This document shows, piece by piece, positions 42,737 to 54,534 of a DNA stretch of 64,000 nt. The stretch spans positions 310,001 through 374,000 of the forward strand of contig CP071496.1 of the NCBI GenBank assembly GCA_017354895.1, written 5' to 3'. A model generated the notes under the pieces. It was given only the letters and a program-made list of their open reading frames with translations. It searched no databases and was not told the origin of the DNA. Within the stretch, counting starts at the first letter, position 1. Every line of letters starts with the position of its first letter. This DNA comes from Podospora comata (Eukaryota; Ascomycota; Sordariomycetes; Sordariales; Podosporaceae). The position numbers and the translations under genes were made by a program.

Positions 42737-45019
42737 CCAGGAGGATCACTGGTTTCGTGTGGAGCTGTTGGAGTGGGTGCTGCCGGGTTGGTTGATATTG
42801 GGTGCTGTTGTTATGGGACTAAAGGGGGAGTGTGTGCCTGTGTTGAGGGGGTAATAGGTGATGGTGGATGCTCTTTGTGGGGATAGTAACGGCGGGAGTG
42901 GCTAAGGTATTGTAGTGATCGATGGACAGCTTGAGAACTACGGAAGGTTATCACAGATAACAGGGCGGAGTTTTGGGGGGTGGGGAAGGGGGGTGTTAGT
43001 GATGCTGGTTGGAAGGGCACGGCATACCTAAGGGGAGGAGTACGCAGTGTGGGTGAGCATTCCTGTTGAAGAGTGCTGATAGTGAGGAATAGAGTCGGGT
43101 CATAATCACAGTCGAAGAGCAGCTGGACAATTTTAGATTAGCACATCAGAGATATGTAGCGAGAAAGGTTGATATCTAGCCAGAAGTATGCCGACCCATT
43201 TCAGTGTACCTATTGATTCCAAATGGCGGTTACTGCCGGAGATTTGCTAGGTACGAAAGCTCCAGATGGTTCGAGGTTAGGGATATTTAAAGCAAGCATA
43301 TCCAGTGGTTGATACCACTGCGTTGTCATGGATAAGAGAGAACCAAGTCATGGCATTTGGAATAAAGGCACCTTGAATGAAGAATTGATGGCCTGGCATG
43401 ACTATCTGAGATGTGCAAAAGGACATGGAAAGGGAACCGGGTGGGTTGGGTCGTGTTTGTGATCTTGACGGCACATTAAGTCGATCTTTTTGCCCGCCCT
43501 CTGGGGCTTACTGTGTCGAAGAACACCAGGATGGAAACGTGACTGGGACCTGGCACGCATGGCGACAGGCATGGTTAGACCCCGGCGTACAAGAAGTGGA
43601 TGAGAGACAGCGATGATGGAGAACAGTAATATAGACATGAACAGAGGCCATCATCAATGGTAGCGGGCGTCGACTGCTTCTACCCCGCCTCAGTAGTCTG
43701 CCGTGAGGTCCCAAGCCGATACAAACACACTGTTTTGATTATGTAAGCCTGTGAAAAGTTCTGTTGTCTGCTTGCATTTCTGGTTGTCACGTGCGACTGT
43801 CCAGCAAAATGTAAACAAACCACTTGCACCGTTGCCATTTCACAGAACAGTTTGCTACAGGGTGATTGTTTACTTTTTTTCAGGGGCTTTTAGGGACCAT
43901 GCCAAGAGATGGTGCTACCCCGGATCTGCAGTTGGGCCCCCAACGACAGGGCTTTTTTAGCGAGCCCCACTCTTGACGACAGGGCAGTTGAGCCGCAATT
44001 TAGCACCATGCAGGTCAACTTTTTGCTGTCGCGGAAAAGATGGGAGCACTTTTGATAACAAGGTTGGGAGTATATTTTATACGACAGATAGAATTTTGGA
44101 GTATAATAAATACATAGGAGACATGGGCAAACTTTAAATGCCAAACAAACTACAAAAGTGCTCTGCTTGATATAATGGACTTCTGGCTGGGATCTGTGAC
44201 TGTTTGACGAATGGGATGATTGTGTGATGAGGGGAAATAGATGTTTCTTAAACCGTTAAGTCGACCTTTGCTTCCAGTCAAAGATGTCAGTCGCATCAAA
44301 GGAATGAAAGTGCGATCTGTGGGAGGCGACAGCGAAGAGGGCGACGACAGCGGGCAGAAGATGTGACTCGAGGTTATCTCTCTTCCCCAAGGTCCTGGAA
44401 ACGCAGGAAAGTCGCAAAATTCTGTCTCTATAGTGGCCAATCATCTCAAACCTCGATCAAGGGACTGTTGTGATGCTGATCCTGTAGCTCAAGACCACCC
44501 ACATCAACAGCAACAGATATAAAGTCGGGCGGAGGAAGAAAACATAGATATATTACACTCTCAAATTACTGAATTGGGCTACAAAGCATCTATCTCATCA
44601 TCACCATCATTCTTCACTACCTTTGGCCTGGTCAAAGAATGCCACCCATTGCTGGAAAGTTGGTGTTTGGGGGAGAAAGGAGGATGCCCTGTTGACATTC
44701 TGAATGACCCGCAATCGCTGACGTCGCTGCTTAGAGCAACATTTACAAACAAAATCTGGACCATCGCCATAGCGACTGTCAAAAGCGGGGGCCTCATTCA
44801 CACAAGTATTTATTGCCTGCTCTCCTCCCAAATTTCCCAACCTTTTCCTCTTCTCTTCTCACGGCTTCCGTATTGCGCATTACATGTTTTCAGCTTCGCA
44901 GCTATTTTTCCGATCTCAGATCTCTTCACGTCTTGCGCATACTGCCTACTCGACTTCATTGTCATCTACACAAACGCTTTTCCACCCTCACGCCCCTTTT
45001 CGACTCGACAAAGACCGCA
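42737..45019. other. Intergenic
   Basis: These 2.3 kb contain no supported gene. A 14-nt palindrome (GTTGGG CC CCCAAC) lies at 43931-43944. The last 450 bp are C/T-rich and look like the leader of the gene at 45020. Confidence 0.45.
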
Positions 45020-47527
45020 ATGTCTTCCGCCGATAGAATCGTCTCTCTCGCCACTCGCGCCGGATCCTCCCGCCATGATGCGACTCTCCCCTCCCCCCCC
45101 TCTGTCCCCTCCTTCGTTGTTGCTACTAATGCCTCCCAGTCGCAGCTCGACCCATGCTTGGCCTTCCAAGATGAGGTCTTCGGTAAAAGTGGTTGTCTCC
45201 CCATTGTTACTGACGTCTCTCTTGCAGGACTCCGTGCTCGTCGCCAGCACTTGCTTGACGCCGAAGACAAGCAACGCGGCCACTTTGAAGGCCTGCGCAA
45301 GGAACTCATCGCCATCTGCCGCGAGCGACACCACGAGCGCGGGGCACGGCCTGACCTGCCGGTCCTCGTGTGCGACCGACGCCCTCTCGTCAAGACTTGG
45401 TCCAAGCAGGGTTGTTGGCTCCAGAAGGTTCACCGTTTCCGTAAGTTTCTTCTGTCTCAGCTGGCTGTGATCGTCATTTGTTGACCTTGTTCCAGTCGTC
45501 CATCTTCTGAACGGTCCTTTCTGGTTCCTTGCGGTTGTTTACGTCTGGTGTGAGATTTACCACCGCCAGAATGTCTACCATCAGAACGACATCGTCGTTG
45601 CTGGCTGCGAGGCCGAGCTCGTTGACAAGAGGTTCGAGCTCGAAGACGGCCGCAGCCGCCCACTGCTGGTCGCACGGGGTCCGCCAGTCGAGACCCTACC
45701 TACACGTAAGTCTTTTGTCTTTTATCTTTTTTCCTTTTCCTTTTCGCTTTCATCGCTCCTCTTTCCTCCTTCATCTCTCCCTCTTTCCTCCTTCATCCTT
45801 TGGCTTTCCTCTTTTGTCTTGTTTGTTTGCCATTTGACTGATCATTGTTTGTACCAGTGCCGACACCTGAGCCTTTCGTGTTCAGGCCAAACCCCTTCGC
45901 CGTTCCTTTTAGGATTTTCCGGGGCTTGATGCCTCCCAGCTATCAGCCTGTCACCAGCCAGGTTGATGTCGCCGAGCCCCAAACAATGCTCATGATCGAG
46001 CCTGCTCCCGTGTTCGTCACGGTCCCATTCCAGCAGCTCGTTCTTTTCGAGAGCATGCCGGCAGCCCAGCCCGCATTCACGCCTGCTGCTGGTCCTTCGA
46101 CGATGGACGTGTTGTGCTCCTCTCTCGGGGCGTTCACCGTCCAATGCGCCCACACGCCCATGGCTTCGATTCGGCAGGAGTCTTGGGCTGTTCAACAGTT
46201 CGGTCGTCCCGCTTTCGACCTCCAGCCAGCAGCTCTCATGCCCGCGACGAGACTGCCTGGCTTGCCTTCGTTGGTCAAGCCAACGGTCGTTGCTTCGGCA
46301 GTGACTAACAGCGAAGTCATGGAGACCGAGATCGTTCGCCCGGCTGTTCAGCTGCCACCCAAGCCCGCTGGCCAGCTGCCTCTTCCACCCCTGGCCCCGA
46401 TTCCGGTCCCGGCCATGGCTGTCCCGACACCCGTTGCTGCCCCAGACAACGTGGTTGCTCCTCCTGCTCCTGAGATGGAGGTTCGACCCCAGCAAGCGGC
46501 TGTCCAGCCTTTGAAGAGGAACCGAGTTGTTGCCCCTGTTAACTTGGTTATTCAGCAAGTCCCCCAGCCGGAGCTTGTCGTTCCACCAAGACGTCCTGCT
46601 GCCCCAGTCAATCCGGTGAGGGTCCCTCCCGCCCCGGTGCAAACCTCGCCCCAGCAGCCTCTTCCCCCTGTGCAGCCGTCACCACCTGCGCGGGTTCCCC
46701 GGAACACGCCTGCTGGCCCTCTCAACCTGGTGATTGCTCCTCCCACTCTGGCGTCGAGCTCTCGCCCCCAGCAGGCACAAGTTTCCAAGCAGCAGACGCC
46801 ACCGGCTCCCGCTTCCCGTGCTCCCTCCCCGCCTCCGATCCCTTCTCGTCCCCACTGGAAGCTGGTGAAGAAGCTTTCCCCGAGCGAGGCCCAGGCCAAG
46901 CTCACGCTTCCGACGCTCGCCCTGCCGAGTGTCCCCAAAGTCACACCTGAGGTCGCCCCATTGCCTCAACCAGCACTGGTGGTCCCTGTCCCCGTGGTAC
47001 CCGCTCCGGTCGCTGCCCCTCTCCCGCCTGCCGCCGCTCCCGCCATCTCCGATGCCGTCCCGGAGCAGCAGGCTCCCATGCGTCACCGTCACGCCTTTGG
47101 CACCACGGTGCCCCTTCCCCCGGGCGCCTCTGTTCTCGAACAGAAGCCCCTCCCTGCAACTGTCGTCGCTGCTGCCGCCGAGTCTTCTGGCTCTGTGATG
47201 AAGGCTCCGGCCCCCACCCCTCTCCCACCAGCTCGGACGGCCCACTGGGCCGGTCTGGAGTTGCGCACTCTTGCCGATCGCCTGATCAAGGAGTGTGTCG
47301 ATGTTGACGCCTGGCGTCGGCGTCTCTTTGGCGACATTGAGATGTACATTGGTGGGGAGGAGGATGACGACACCCTCTTCAGCCCGGAGCAAGCGTTGGA
47401 AGTGATGAAGACCTTGTTTCGGAGCGTGAGGAGTTCTGATGTTGGTTTCCAGCGTCAGAAGGACAGTACTCTCAACAAGGTTGTCCGTATTGCGAGGAAG
47501 GAGGGGTTGGTGATTGAGAGGTTGTGA
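45020..47527 (+). CDS. Proline-rich protein of unknown function
   Basis: Four exons (45020-45182, 45228-45440, 45496-45705, 45858-47527) encode 751 residues. The introns are 45, 55 and 152 nt; the last is unusually long and pyrimidine-rich for this window. The N-terminal 120 residues are charged. Residues about 126-147 (HLLNGPFWFLAVVYVWCEIY) are hydrophobic and may be a membrane segment. A disordered Pro/Ala/Val-rich region of about 350 residues follows. The C-terminal 95 residues look folded and acidic (LADRLIKECVDVDAWRRRLFGDIEMYIGGEED ... ALEVMKTLFRSV). I do not recognise a family; it is probably lineage-specific. The clean frame continuity across all three splice joins supports a real gene. 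Confidence 0.75.
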
Positions 47528-49022
47528 TTTGGGTTGGCGTTTGGAGTTGTTGGGAATTTGGAGTTGTTTTAGTTTGGAGTTGATGGATTTGGATTGATGG
47601 ATTAGGTTGGATGGAGGATTGGGTTGGAGGATTTGGCATGGGTTTTGGGTTTGGGATTTGGGATGGAATTTGGGTACGGCCTGGAGGATTGGGTCTGGAA
47701 TTTGGGTTTTGGGATGGAGGATTTTGTACAGAGGATTGGGATGGGAGGACTTTGGGATTTCAGCTCGGGAGTAGCTTCGCGGTACAGTATGCCCTTTTTG
47801 GTTTTTGCTAACGGTGTACAGGTCGGCTTTTCTTTTCTTTCAACGTGTCCTGGGATGAGGGGGATCTGGGTTCGGTTGACAACTGGGTTTACGCTGCACG
47901 GCGTCTAAGATTTGGAGCTTTGGGCACGGCGAACACTGGTTGGGGAACATCGGTCGGATTATCATGGTTTCTTTTGGTGCCCATGACATCGTCGGGTCGG
48001 AGGAGGACGACGGAGGACTTTTTGTTGGGGTGAATTCATTCGGCAGCATTCCATGGTGCAAGGACTCTGGAGTTTGCAGCTTTGGGGACTCTTTGGGTGC
48101 TGGGAGGACCGAGATGGACGACTCTGGCGGATTGGACGACGACGGACGACGGACGACAGCGACAGCCATCAGCGACATTCTGGTGGTGATGCCAGCCCGA
48201 GCTGGTTGTTAAGATCGGACGACAGTCGTCGCGGCCATGGGGGATTGCAGCCTAACCTCTGCCCACCTGTGGATTTGTTACCTGTGACGTGGGTTTTGTT
48301 AGGTTTCCCCACGCCCCAGCGCCAAGTGGTGTTGCCGAATGGGCAGGTATGCACAGCAAAAAACGGTCAGTATATTAGTTTTGTGACGATATGGGGGTGT
48401 TTGGGGGTTGTTTCAATGTATTTTATGGGGGTGGTTGTTTTTGGTGTTGAAATTTTGTGCCTCTTGCAATGTGACTTGTTTGATGTGAAATGGTGACAGT
48501 TTTCTTGGTGTTGAGGAATGACTTGAGTGAGTTTGACTCCGTCCCTCTGTGCCTGTCCTTCTATCCCTCTGTCCCTCTGTTCCTCTGTCCCTCTGTCCCT
48601 CTGTCCCTCTGTCCCTCTGTCCCTCTGTCCCTCTGTCCTCCTCTCTTGTGATCTTGTTCGTTCAAATATCTCTAATCTCAATCACCGCTTTCCATACTTA
48701 CCTGATGATTCCATTCCGTTCTCTACATCATCTTTTCAATCCCGCATAAGTAGAGAGCGACATTGCAAAAGTCATGAGCATTTTTCCTCCTTGAGGCTCC
48801 CATCGCACTTCAATCTTGGCGACGACACTCGCCGCATCAGCTCCGCTTTGTTGGTATAACCTCACTTCGATCTCTTCAAGCTTCATGCTTTGCTACCTAC
48901 CATTTCCTTCTCCCCACTCCGTGGCCGCCATCCAGATTATTCGTGCTTGGGCTCTACTTTGCAGATTCTCCATGCTGTGCCATCCCTGCAAAGTGCACCT
49001 GCACACAGCTCATCGTGACGTG
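47528..49022. other. Intergenic with G-rich degenerate repeat and CCCTCTGT array
   Basis: Just after the Pro-rich gene a G/T-rich stretch (about 47560-47760) repeats loose GGATTTGGG/GGATTGGG phrases. The CCCTCTGT array lies at 48565-48636. No gene is supported, though the left part may be the 3'-UTR of the Pro-rich gene. Confidence 0.45.
48565..48636. repeat. Octamer array, 9 x CCCTCTGT
   Basis: Nine contiguous 8-mers CCCTCTGT, with one variant (TCCTCTGT, third unit), form a pure tandem array without spacers. Confidence 0.96.
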
Positions 49023-49562
49023 ATGGCCACCATCTCAAACTCTCAACTTGATGACCAGCAACCCAAACCACGAACTTTCACGATACATCTCTGCAACACA
49101 ACTGGTTCTCTCTTCAGAACGTCCATCAATTTTATCGCCTCATTTGCCCAAATTCCAAGCCATATTATCAACTTGCACACGTTGTACGAAGCGGTCAACA
49201 CCATGCATGAAATCGGCGATGCAGTCATATACAAAGGCATGCTATTCCCCTATTCTTGCACATTGCATACTAATTCTGACGACGTCTCAAAACAGATGCG
49301 GAAGGCGACGAAGCCCTCGGCATCGTAAGGTCAGTCATGGAGCCAACGAGCAAGACCGCCGCGACGTTATACGAGGTATGTGATGTGCCCCTTTCTACCT
49401 TCCCGAAATTTCTCTCCCCCCCCCAACCCCCCCCAACCCCGTCCCCGCCTCTTTTGCTGACCCGCCCTCCAGATCCAAGACATCGAATCAGGCGAAACCT
49501 TCACCGTCGTCGAGACTAGAGTCCACAGCCCCCCCACCATCCCGAGTAGTAGTACATCATGA
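49023..49562 (+). CDS. Small three-exon protein of unknown function
   Basis: The proposed exons 49023-49236, 49296-49375 and 49473-49562 give 127 residues. The last intron is canonical (GTATGT ... CAG). The first would be a GC-AG intron (AAAG|GCATGC ... AACAG), with a CTAAT/CTGAC branch region. Splicing joins EIGDAVIYK to DAEGDEALGIVRSVMEPTSKT and then to IQDIESGETFTVVETRV, which reads as a coherent protein. I do not recognise the family. The N-terminal exon is less convincing than the two C-terminal exons, and the true start may lie elsewhere. It ends 190 bp before the tRNA-Pro gene. Confidence 0.45.
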
Positions 49563-49751
49563 TGATTCGGCCAGCCTATTTTCTCTCTTCAATATATCTT
49601 GGCGTTCGCGGAGGAAAAAGAGTGGGGAAAGTGGATCCTGTAAATAAAACCCCCGGGGGGGGTTGACTCATGCGGCGTGTCTTTTCCCCCCAGCCACACT
49701 GGCCCCATGAAATAATGAACACCTGTTGCAAAGTCTCATCGAAATTGAACT

Positions 49752-49880
49752 GGCTCAATGGTCTAGTGGTATGATTCGCGCTTCGGGAATTAATCTTGAA
49801 CTTTAAAAAAGTAGAGAAGCCCCATCAGAGTTTCTGATGATGATTGTGCGAGGTCTCGGGTTCGAATCCCGATTGAGCCC
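49752..49880 (+). tRNA. tRNA-Pro (anticodon CGG) with a 57-nt intron
   Basis: The mature 72-nt tRNA is split by an intron at 49788-49844, one base 3' of the anticodon, which is the standard nuclear tRNA intron site. The acceptor arms GGCTCAA/TTGAGCC pair fully. The anticodon stem CGCGC/GTGCG has one G-U. The loop begins TTCGGG, so the anticodon is CGG (49784-49786), reading CCG. The T arm TCGGG-TTCGAAT-CCCGA is perfect. The intron has its own hairpin (CATCAG ... CTGATG). The A box (TCTAGTGGTA region) and B box (GGTTCGAATCC) are intact. Confidence 0.95.
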
Positions 49881-49888
49881 TTTTTTTT
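49881..49888 (+). terminator. Pol III T-run after tRNA-Pro
   Basis: Eight T residues follow the discriminator base directly, a strong Pol III terminator. Confidence 0.8.
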
Positions 49889-50078
49889 GATCTTGGTTAT
49901 TTTCATCACACTTTTTTAGTGATGATGATGGTGGTTGCTATTCTTTTGGTGATGGTGGTGGTTATTCCATTTGGTGGTGGTGGTGGTGGTGGGAGGGGGG
50001 TTGGGTTGGGGTTGGGTTGCAAATAGGAGGAGCTGTGGTGATATCTATCTCTTGTTGATGTTGTATTATGTCTTTGCG

Positions 50079-51034
50079 CTAATAACTATCCTTTCTCCTC
50101 CTTTTGCGCTTGCGCGCAAAGAAGGTATCCTCCACTGTTGGGCCCTCTGAAACAGTCCATATCAAGACTTCGGGGCGGTCAGGGGCTGGAGAGGTCGGAA
50201 GTGGAGTTGCGACTGCAAATGGATCCCAGTATTTTGTCAGTATAAAAAGGGGAAAGTTGGACGGTTGGGAAAAGAGAACTGCTGCTCACCTTGTTGACTC
50301 CCCTGCCCACCATCAACGCTACTCTGCGTGGTGCTCAGCCGCTCCGTGTCGGACTCGTCCTGCTCGGAGAGCATCCTCTCCATGCTCCTACTCGGTGAAA
50401 CTGGTATATGCCCTCTCGAACTCGTAGGAAAGAGAAGCAGCTGGTTGTTGCTGCTAGTAGGGCTCGGGTTGTAGTACCCAATGCCGCTGCTGGGCGACTC
50501 GGAGCTCATCACCTCCAAGTCCCCGAACGGCAACGACGGACTCCTTCCCTGGGGTGGTTCCCTCGACCGGTTTTGCAGCAAAGTTTTGGCAGCCACGAAA
50601 CGCTGGTAGTGGACTTGGAGTTCTTGCATGTTGGCGTCATGTTGGGATTGCCCCCCTACAACCCAGCCAAACCGTTTCCTCACTGTGGTCTTTGGACGTT
50701 TGGCGTCTTTATCATTTCGACGTTTTGGGGATTGGTCTTCTGGTTTGGCCTGAAGGGAACGGGCGCTGGAGGTGATGAGATCGTCCAGGTTTCGGATGGC
50801 TTCTTGGATTTCTTCAAAGTCATCATTGCTTGCGGTTTCGGATCTTTTGACGTCGAAGACTCTGTCGCGGAGGGCTTTTGCGTTGGTGATTTCGGCTTGG
50901 ACGCTGGAGATTAAGCGGACGGCGCGTTGGATTTCTTCTGGGGCACCTTTCAAAGCTTGGATGGTTTGGGTGGCTGTGAAAGACTCGTTGAAGAGGCTTA
51001 GGCCTGTGGTGATGGGTTCTATCACTGCTGACAT
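50079..51034 (-). CDS. Protein with STAND/Helo-like N-terminal region
   Basis: Exon 1 (51034-50290) and exon 2 (50212-50079) give 292 residues, joined across a 77-nt intron. Skipping that intron would end the protein a few codons later at a stop inside it. The first 100 residues (SAVIEPITTGLSLFNESFTATQTIQALKGAPEEIQRAVRLISSVQAEI) are helical. They resemble the N-terminal domains found in front of fungal NACHT/STAND receptors and Helo-like proteins. No NACHT or repeat domain follows. Instead there is a basic stretch (KRRNDKDAKRPKTTVRKRFGW), a Ser-rich region and a basic tail (FARKRKRRRKD), suggesting nuclear localisation. I chose the start at 51034; an in-frame ATG at 51103 would add 23 residues. 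The domain call is tentative. Confidence 0.65.
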
Positions 51035-51620
51035 GGTTCGTTTTGTGGAGAGACAATGCCGGGACAAAGGGCCTCTGCAGACAGGACTTCTCTGGGATAT
51101 CATTGCTTTTATGGTAGGACTAGAAGGCTCGGTGTGTTGGGGGGTGGCATGGTTCGCGATCCATCTCGGTCAGTGTTCCGCAGGCGTCAATGGAGACGGC
51201 TGAGACGCATCATACTCCCCTTGGCGGTAGTCGGGGGCATGTTACCGCCCTGGAGGTGCATAATGAGCCGAAGGCTTGATTTATAATGACTGTCTGGACG
51301 CTCCGGAACTCTGGCAGGATGCGACCACACCTTTGGCTTCGCCACGATGGGCCGGCGAAGGAGTGCCTGTCCCTGATTGGGCTGTGCCTTCAAGGCACTA
51401 TTGGCTCCTCCACAGCCGCTGCGCGCCATCCCCGCAGCCGCAACACGCACTCACCGACATGATGCAGCCCACAGGGAGCTTGGCTGGTTCAGGTAGTGAG
51501 GCATAGCTAATGAGCAGGTGAGGTCGGCAGTTGTCCTCAAGGCTCACCAGATCGACATGGGAAGAATGCGAGGTTGTTGACCGCTCAACATGAAGCTATT
51601 CTAGTGTTATAGCTGAAGCA
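51035..51620. other. Intergenic
   Basis: The gap between the Helo-like gene and the 3' end of the Hsp70-like gene shows no supported feature. Confidence 0.45.
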
Positions 51621-53769
51621 TCACCCAGGCGTCGACTTGAGTCCCTCCTCCTCCCACTCTATCATAAAAGAGTTCTTGTCCGCGTACTGCTTGTCATCAA
51701 TCCACATCTCAAACCGGGCATCCAGAGCTCCTACCACAAAGCAGACATCATACTTGATCTCGTAATACTCCTGCTTTTCCTTTGTGAGCCTTCCAAAGAT
51801 TCCAGGCCTTTTGACATATCTGGTGTGTGTTTCAATGTGTCGTCTGTCTACCGTTGAGAGATCAGATTCGACCGTGCAGAGGGAGAAGACGTCCACTGCC
51901 GTGCTGTTAGTTTCCAAACTTGTAGTGGTACCGAAATAGGGGCGAACATACCATCTGTTTTGCTGCTGGGCAAGCCATCTTTGTCTCGGTGACATATCAC
52001 AAGCTCTCTTCTAGAAACTCCCGGATGGTGACGGTTGTTGAAGGCTTTACTAAACCCTTGGCAGCGCACCCCTTCTTGTGTATTGATGTCTTGGCCCTGT
52101 GTCTGGTAAGGTCCTGTTCTGAAACGTTGGTGCTGATCAAGAATACCATAAAGACTCACCTTTTTGATCACCCACTTGATCCGGTTCTCTACCACATACT
52201 CACCGTCAAGCCCGGACTGGATCTTTTCCCACTCCTCGTGCCGATGTGGATCCCATTTCTCTTGTGTGACAACGCCATAAGAAACTCGAGCCTTTCTGAC
52301 GCCCAGCACTGGCTTGCCATGCCGTGCCTTTTGCTTGCGGTCAAGGACAAGACCCTTTGCGACAGCAAGTGGCGGCTCGTCCCCGTCTGCAGCCACCACC
52401 TTGATGGGGAGTGGGAATGCCTCCCTAATCTTTTGCTGAACATATGCTGAGCTTCCCAGTCCGCCCGATAAGATGAAGTATTTCTGGAACGCGTCAGTAT
52501 TGTAATCTCTCCTTTCGCCGTTGAACAGTCTCAGGGACTCACAGGGCGTGGGACACCAGCCTTGTCACCATGCTCCAACATCTGACGTATGGCGTTGATG
52601 ATGCCCTCCACTTCAGGATCAAATAGACCTTGGAAGTCGGAACTGATGAGCGATGTTAGAGGGGCGCTAAATTTCTTTCAGAGTTTGGCATGGGTGTACT
52701 TACTAAGAGAAGTTCATCTTGCCATCTGTGATCCTCGCCAAGGTGCTCGAGGTCCCCCCTGATCTGATGGGCACTGTTATTCTCGGCGTTCGAAATTGAG
52801 CTTCTGAAAAGTTGCCAAATTCATGTTTCCATGTCTGAAACTCTTCGCTATGCATCATTGTGTCCTCAGCATTCCTGTGAAAGACAAGGTGAGAGCGGCC
52901 AGCATTTGTGTCTGCCCTTGCCAGCGCCAACCGGCCATGGACCATCTTTGCGAACGCTAAATCGATGTTCGTTGAGCCAATGTTGATACCCTGCACAATG
53001 GCGCGCTCTCTAAGCTCGGCAATCTCGGCAGTGCCGCACTGCTCAAGCAAGGCAAAATCAGTGGTACCACCGCCTGCATCACAGGTTAAGATGACGTCCC
53101 CAGTCCGAAAGGTGATGTCCCCGTCCTTGGCGGTGTACACTGCCGCGGCCTGAGGTTCTGACAAACCCCACGAGACGCTGTGATTCTTTCCTCCAGTTCC
53201 GAAGCCGGCCTTTTTGATTTCTTTCATGAGAGCATCGCTGATTTCGAGGGACTGAAAGGTGGCCGGAAGACTGAAGACGAACTCGACCTTCTTGTGCCTC
53301 CACTCCTCGTTCTTTTGGAGGGTTCTGCTGATGTGTTTGTAGAGGCGCTCCATGTAATCTCGGTAATACTTCCGGACTTGTTCAATGGTTTCGAACTCGG
53401 GCTCGTCGCCATTTTCTCGGGCTCGTTGGATCATGATCTTGAGATACTTCTCATCAAGATATCGCTTGAACCACTCCACAGTCTTTTCGTGGTTGTTGCA
53501 GGTGAAGCCCCATGCTGTTGGTACATCATGCTTGTGGTCGTATAGCAGAGTTGACGGTACTTTGTTGTGTGTTCCGGACTTTTGGTCTGGTAGTGGCCAT
53601 TGTTGGATCATGCGGGGGCTTTCTTGGTGCTTTTTGGCGACAGCCACGCCTGTTGGGACTTGTCAGTCTGCAGATACTCAATTTCTCTTGGAGTAAAACG
53701 GTCACCTGTGCATGTCATGCCAAAGTCGATGCCGACCGTCAAGTCGGCTTCATCTGGTCTTGGAGCCAT
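51621..53769 (-). CDS. Hsp70-like ATPase-domain protein (HSPA12-type)
   Basis: Six exons (53769-53706, 53649-52704, 52642-52543, 52483-52160, 52096-51952, 51895-51621) encode 617 residues. The five introns are 56-63 nt. The actin/Hsp70 nucleotide-binding signatures are all visible: phosphate 1 (VGIDFGMTCTGVAVA, about 12-26), phosphate 2 (ILTCDAGGGTTDFALLE, near 210) and the adenosine motif (YFILSGGLGSSAYV, about 372-385). The canonical Hsp70 substrate-binding domain and EEVD end are absent. This matches the divergent HSPA12-like proteins that are expanded in filamentous fungi and whose clients are unknown. The C-terminal 170 residues are specific to this group. It is divergent from the myristoylated-protein gene at 54535 and lies next to the Helo-like gene. 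Confidence 0.9.
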
Positions 53770-54534
53770 GGCTGATAGGGATAAACACGCCTCACCCTGC
53801 ACACTGTTTGCTAAACAACAAGCGAGAGGCCCGATATGAGAAATAATGTAGGCGAAATTGGTACACTCAGGGAGGGCGCGTGTGATGGTGTCAGCGACGA
53901 CTGCTCTGGACGATGAGGTGAGAGGAGTCTGGATTTAACCCAGCATGAATGGGAAAAAGCACAAAGGGTCTATGGAATTACAAGTAGCAAATCACCAGCC
54001 GCAAGGCTACGGTTGCGGCACAAACTCGCAGCACCGCCCCCGACAATATTGCATTGATCGACCGGATCCAGCCCCGAAGAAGAACTCGGGGCTGCCTCTG
54101 AAGGTGCCACGAGAACCCAGCCTATTTGCCAGAATCACACCACGGCACCACGGTCGCCTTATGGATCTTGATGGTGTGGGCGGTTTGGGATGCTCATCGG
54201 AGGGGGCATGAATATCGCGTGCCGTGTTTGCCTACCTAGTAACGCATGCATCCACCTGCAGCAAGCTGCGCCTCTTCAGGCTTGCACGGCACTGTGTCAC
54301 CCGCCTCTTGAAGGCTTTGTAGGTGACAAGCGCCTGCGTTCCACGTCATTGTCCCCCGACAACCACACCGAATTTCCGTCCCGGATCCTTCTTGTTTCCT
54401 CGACCATTCTTCATATTCATCATACCGAAAGATAGACAAGGCTTTGGCACTGTCCTCACGAACTCTGTCTTCAAAAATTTGCAAGCAGCTGAGTCATTCA
54501 TACCTTCTACAGTGTCGATACCGCCCGAGTGACA
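53770..54534. other. Divergent promoter region
   Basis: The 765 bp between the oppositely transcribed Hsp70-like and N-myristoylated-protein genes probably contains both promoters. I see no coding feature. Confidence 0.5.
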
